A DNA stretch of 64,000 nucleotides from BACL27 sp964203235 (GTDB lineage: Bacteria > Actinomycetota > Acidimicrobiia > Acidimicrobiales > Ilumatobacteraceae), in contig CAXNLE010000001.1 of the NCBI GenBank assembly GCA_964203235.1, positions 682,001-746,000 of the forward strand, in the 5' to 3' direction. The notes under the pieces were generated by a model, which was not told the DNA's origin, ran no database searches, and saw nothing but the letters and a program-made list of their open reading frames with translations. Each line of letters begins with the position of its first letter. The first letter of the stretch is position 1. Positions 61,117 to 64,000 of the stretch are shown here, one piece after another. The position numbers were made by a program, and so were the translations under genes.

Positions 61117-61311
61117 CTACTGGCCGCCCTTCTGCACGTAGTTCTTTACGAACTCATCTGCGTTTGACTCAAGCACTTCATCAATTTCATCAAGTAAATC
61201 ATCGAGTTCGGAAATCAGTTTTTCACCTTTCACTGCAGGTTTGATTTCTTCAGCAGTTTCGGTTTCAGTTTGAACTTTTATTTGCTTCTGCTTGCGCGTG
61301 GTTTCAGCCAT
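61117..61311 (-). CDS. pup: Prokaryotic ubiquitin-like protein Pup
   Basis: A 64-residue tagging protein from ATG 61311. Disordered, with a central helical region (ISELDDLLDEIDEVLESNADEF) recognised by the ATPase, and the diagnostic C-terminus YVQKGGQ; the Gln is deamidated by Dop before ligation. The frame opens further to 61380, but ATG 61311 fits the family length and has TATGGT 6 bases upstream and TTTACA 17 bases before that. Confidence 0.97.
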   Translation of the reverse strand: MAETTRKQKQIKVQTETETAEEIKPAVKGEKLISELDDLLDEIDEVLESNADEFVKNYVQKGGQ

Positions 61312-61317
61312 ATGCGC

Positions 61318-61323
61318 ACCATA
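61318..61323 (-). promoter_or_regulatory. Promoter of leaderless pup-prcB-prcA operon
   Basis: TATGGT, 6 bases, ATG 61311; TTTACA 17 bases upstream. It lies between dop and pup, so pup-prcBA can be transcribed without arc and dop. Confidence 0.6.
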
Positions 61324-61380
61324 GCGAATAATCGGCGCGATGTAAACATCGCATCTCAAAAACGAGAAACTACTTGTCAA

Positions 61381-62898
61381 TCAATTACTGGGCTTGAAGC
61401 TTGAACTAGAAACAGCGTCGCCAAGCGCCGTAATCAAATCAGATGGAGTTGAGCAACGAGCAAGAAGTTCTTCGGTCATCGCCCTAGTTCCGCGAAGGGG
61501 CTCCATCATCGGGATTCTTTTTAGTGGCCCCGAGCCGATATCAAACACAACGCTGTCCCAATTAGCAGCGACCACATCATTCGGCCATTTCTCTAAACAC
61601 TTGCCCCTGAAATATGCGCGTGTGCTATCCGGTGGTGCGGCGCACGCGTCAAGCGCTTGTTGCTCTGACACCAAAGTTTCGAGACCAGCACGCAATGCAA
61701 GACATTTCTCAGGGCGCATATCGTGATATTGCAAATCAACAGCCTTAAGTTTTGCGTCTGTGTTACGCAAATTATGCCTGGTCACTAAACCGTCGATGAT
61801 GCGCTTCTTTGCAACCCAATCAACAATATGCGCGACACTCAGCGGATTGGACTGTAGGCCCTCAATTACTTCTCGCCAGCGACGCAAAATGTTTTCACCA
61901 GTAGTTTGACCAACAGATTCGAGACCAAAACTTTTCGCATAGCGCTCAGCATGTTGGTACAGAGACTCCTGAATTTCAAGAGCGGTCATTCGTTTATCAT
62001 TCTCGAGCAAAATCGCTTGGCGTAATGTTGGGTCATGACTGATTTGACGAATCGCGGGCACTGGATTGAGCAAGAGCAAATCTTCGGGTAACTGGTCGTC
62101 TTCAATCATTGACAACAAAATTGCTGTTGTGCCAAGTTTCAAATATGTTGCGACTTCGCTCATATTCGCATCGCCAACAATCACGTGAAGCCTTCTGTAC
62201 TTAGTCGGGTCACAGTGTGGTTCGTCGCGAGTATTAACAATTGGCCGTTTCAGAGTGGTTTCGAGTCCAACCTCTTCTTCAAAAAAATCAGCGCGCTGGC
62301 TGATCTGAAATGCAACCGAATCTTTTGGCATTGACTCAAATTCGGTGCCGACTTTTCCGGCACCGCAAAATACCTGGCGAGTAACAAAATGGGTTGTGAT
62401 CAATGCAGCCATCTTGGCGAAAGGTAATTCACGCGCAAGCAAATAATTCTCATGGCATCCGTAACTGTTGCCTTTTCCATCCGAATTGTTTTTATACGCG
62501 ATTAATTCAGCGCCCTCAGGCAAGAAACCATTCGCAGCAATCATGCTTTGTCGCACGATTTCTTCACCCGCTCTGTCATAAATCAATGCCTCATCAACCG
62601 ACCTACATTCAGGGGTTGATACTTCTGGGTGTGCATGGTCAACGTAATATCTGGCACCATTCGTTAAAACAGTATTAACCAAGTGCATCTCGATCTCAGG
62701 CGGAAACGAATCGTCCAATGAAAAACCTCTTGCGTCGTTGCCGGGTCGTTCGTTTTCAAAATCCCAGCCAATATTTTGATCGAAGCGACCCACATACGAA
62801 TTTATTAATAACGACGACGCCGTAACCGCGCTTGCATCCATACCCTTGGCGATGATCCCGTACTCGGTCTCGATGCCACAGATTTTCGGAATACTCAC
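61381..62898 (-). CDS. dop: Pup deamidase/depupylase Dop
   Basis: Deamidates Pup's C-terminal Gln and removes Pup from targets. A 505-residue relative of PafA: MSIPKICGIETEYGIIA, VDHAHPEVSTPECRS, YKNNSDGKGNSYGCHENY, NTRDEPHCDPTKYRRLHVIVGDAN (key residues) and LQYHDMRPEKCLA. Distinguished from PafA by the Dop-loop region around residues 36-60 and greater length. GTG start, 7 bp after arc's stop, so co-transcribed with it. Confidence 0.95.
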   Translation of the reverse strand: MSIPKICGIETEYGIIAKGMDASAVTASSLLINSYVGRFDQNIGWDFENERPGNDARGFSLDDSFPPEIEMHLVNTVLTNGARYYVDHAHPEVSTPECRSVDEALIYDRAGEEIVRQSMIAANGFLPEGAELIAYKNNSDGKGNSYGCHENYLLARELPFAKMAALITTHFVTRQVFCGAGKVGTEFESMPKDSVAFQISQRADFFEEEVGLETTLKRPIVNTRDEPHCDPTKYRRLHVIVGDANMSEVATYLKLGTTAILLSMIEDDQLPEDLLLLNPVPAIRQISHDPTLRQAILLENDKRMTALEIQESLYQHAERYAKSFGLESVGQTTGENILRRWREVIEGLQSNPLSVAHIVDWVAKKRIIDGLVTRHNLRNTDAKLKAVDLQYHDMRPEKCLALRAGLETLVSEQQALDACAAPPDSTRAYFRGKCLEKWPNDVVAANWDSVVFDIGSGPLKRIPMMEPLRGTRAMTEELLARCSTPSDLITALGDAVSSSSFKPSN

Positions 62899-62905
62899 CG
62901 AATCC

Positions 62906-64000
62906 TCAGAGGTATTGTCCTGTTGCGGTTTTTTCTATCGCACGACCACCCGACTTTGAGTCGCTTTCGTTTTTGACAAGAGTGCGAATGAATACGATTC
63001 GCTCACCTTTTTTGCCGGAAATCTTCGCCCAGTCATCTGGGTTTGTTGTGTTCGGAAGATCTTCGTGCTCTTTGAATTCTTGACGTATAGACAGGGTCAA
63101 ATCTTGCAATTGAATACCGCCTTCGCCGCCAGCAATAAGACGCTTGATTGCGAGTTTTTTTGCTCGTCTTACAATGTTTTCAATCATCGCACCAGACGAG
63201 AAATCTTTAAAATACATTACGTCGCGGTCACCATTTTGATAAGTGACCTCAAGAAATCGATTGTCGTCGTCTTGGCGATACATCTCGGCCACCGTCGCTT
63301 CAATCATCATCGATACTGTTTTTTCTATATCGCCGCCATTGCGCTCTATCTCGCTAGCAGAAATAGGTACTTCGCTGGTCAAATATCTACCAAAAATTTG
63401 TCTTGCCGAATCAGCATTGGGTCGGTCGATACGAATCTTTACGTCGAGTCTTCCAGGGCGGAGAATTGCTGGGTCAATTAAATCTTCTCGGTTAGTTGCG
63501 CCAATAACAATCACATTTCGCAAACCCTCTACCCCGTCAATTTCGGCGAGCAATTGTGGAACGATGGTTGACTCCATATCAGACGAAATTCCGGTGCCGC
63601 GAGTTCGAAACATCGAATCCATTTCATCGAAGAAGACAATTACTGGCCAACCTTCTTCGCTCTTTTCGCGTGCTCTTTGAAATACCAATCGAATCTGTCG
63701 CTCGGTTTCGCCAACATACTTATTGAGTAACTCGGGTCCCTTGATATTTATGAAGTAACTTCGGGCCTTTTCTCCACCGTTCGCATTAGAAACCTTTTTC
63801 GCGAGGCTATTTGCAACCGCTTTAGCAATTAAGGTTTTGCCACAACCTGGTGGCCCGTACAGCAAGATTCCTTTGGGTGCTGGTAAGTGGTATTCAGCGA
63901 ATAGTTCGCTGTACAAAAAAGGCATTTCAACTGCGTCCGCGATCTGCTCAATTTGCGAATCAAGCCCACCGATATCTTTGTATGAAATATCGGGTACCTC
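62906..64000 (-). CDS. arc: Proteasome-activating AAA ATPase (Arc/Mpa), C-terminal part
   Basis: A 364-residue fragment cut by the window end; the coiled-coil and OB domains lie beyond it. Walker A GPPGCGKTLIAKA, Walker B VIVFFDEMDSMF, the sensor region NVIVIGATNREDLIDPAILRPGRLD and arginine finger are present. The protein ends in GQYL, the Tyr-Leu motif that docks the ATPase on the proteasome alpha ring. Unfolds pupylated proteins into the 20S core. Order arc-dop-pup-prcB-prcA-pafA is as in related actinobacteria. Confidence 0.95.
   Translation of the reverse strand, partial: EVPDISYKDIGGLDSQIEQIADAVEMPFLYSELFAEYHLPAPKGILLYGPPGCGKTLIAKAVANSLAKKVSNANGGEKARSYFINIKGPELLNKYVGETERQIRLVFQRAREKSEEGWPVIVFFDEMDSMFRTRGTGISSDMESTIVPQLLAEIDGVEGLRNVIVIGATNREDLIDPAILRPGRLDVKIRIDRPNADSARQIFGRYLTSEVPISASEIERNGGDIEKTVSMMIEATVAEMYRQDDDNRFLEVTYQNGDRDVMYFKDFSSGAMIENIVRRAKKLAIKRLIAGGEGGIQLQDLTLSIRQEFKEHEDLPNTTNPDDWAKISGKKGERIVFIRTLVKNESDSKSGGRAIEKTATGQYL

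Overview
The window is a gene-dense stretch (about 95% coding) of a bacterial chromosome, moderate in GC, with features of an actinobacterium: a complete Pup-proteasome locus, a WhiB regulator, the gcvH-FHA(GarA-like)-MerR-DUF151-MerR block known from mycobacteria, a tatB-tatC/HelY neighbourhood and DUF4193-like and GPAG collagen-like small proteins. The modest GC content, short intergenic gaps and mostly leaderless genes would suit a free-living aquatic Acidimicrobiia-type lineage; that placement is inference. I see one tRNA (Pro-GGG), one tandem glycine riboswitch, and no rRNA, CRISPR array, insertion sequence or prophage.

Layout. 1-6.1 kb: an HD-domain protein, trpS (opposite strand), then scpA-scpB-rluB-tyrA-aroA (chromosome condensation, pseudouridylation, aromatic amino acids). 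6.1-21.4 kb: an accessory-looking segment between aroA and ispH-der, with a phosphoribosyltransferase, an FAD oxidoreductase, a creatininase-like amidohydrolase, a large membrane protein, an ABC importer with a cytosine-deaminase-like hydrolase and a flavin monooxygenase, a frameshifted GDPD gene, an acyl-CoA synthetase, a SirB1-like protein and an acyl-CoA dehydrogenase followed by an eight-copy 13-bp tandem repeat. 21.4-29.7 kb: ispH and der (divergent), tRNA-Pro, an aminotransferase plus hydroxyacid dehydrogenase, DUF554, two collagen-like paralogues, an HMCES/YedK gene and a HIT gene. 29.7-38 kb: pgsA, gcvH, an FHA protein, merR, DUF151, merR, gcvT, and gcvP facing them behind a tandem glycine riboswitch. 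38-49.2 kb: a second large membrane protein, two PLP enzymes, a small zinc-ribbon gene with a perfect 22-bp palindrome over its start, whiB, a kinase-like protein, gamma-carbonic anhydrase, an Arg/Pro-rich protein, enoyl-CoA hydratase, GNAT and a DUF4193-like gene pair. 49.2-64 kb: a double-length ThyX-like protein, an M20 amidohydrolase, a stand-alone lipid-kinase C-terminal domain, helY, tatC, tatB, an intact GDPD gene, lepB, and the Pup-proteasome genes pafA, prcA, prcB, pup, dop and arc (cut by the window end).

The strongest window-wide observation is regulatory: at more than twenty genes a TANNNT -10 hexamer lies exactly 6 (sometimes 7) bases before an ATG or GTG codon, so transcription would start on the start codon. 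This leaderless pattern fixes several start codons (pgsA, tatB, pup, whiB, the M20 gene, the second GDPD gene) better than the longest open frame. SD-led genes are the minority and are mostly downstream in operons. All functions are assigned by reading motifs; no database search was run.
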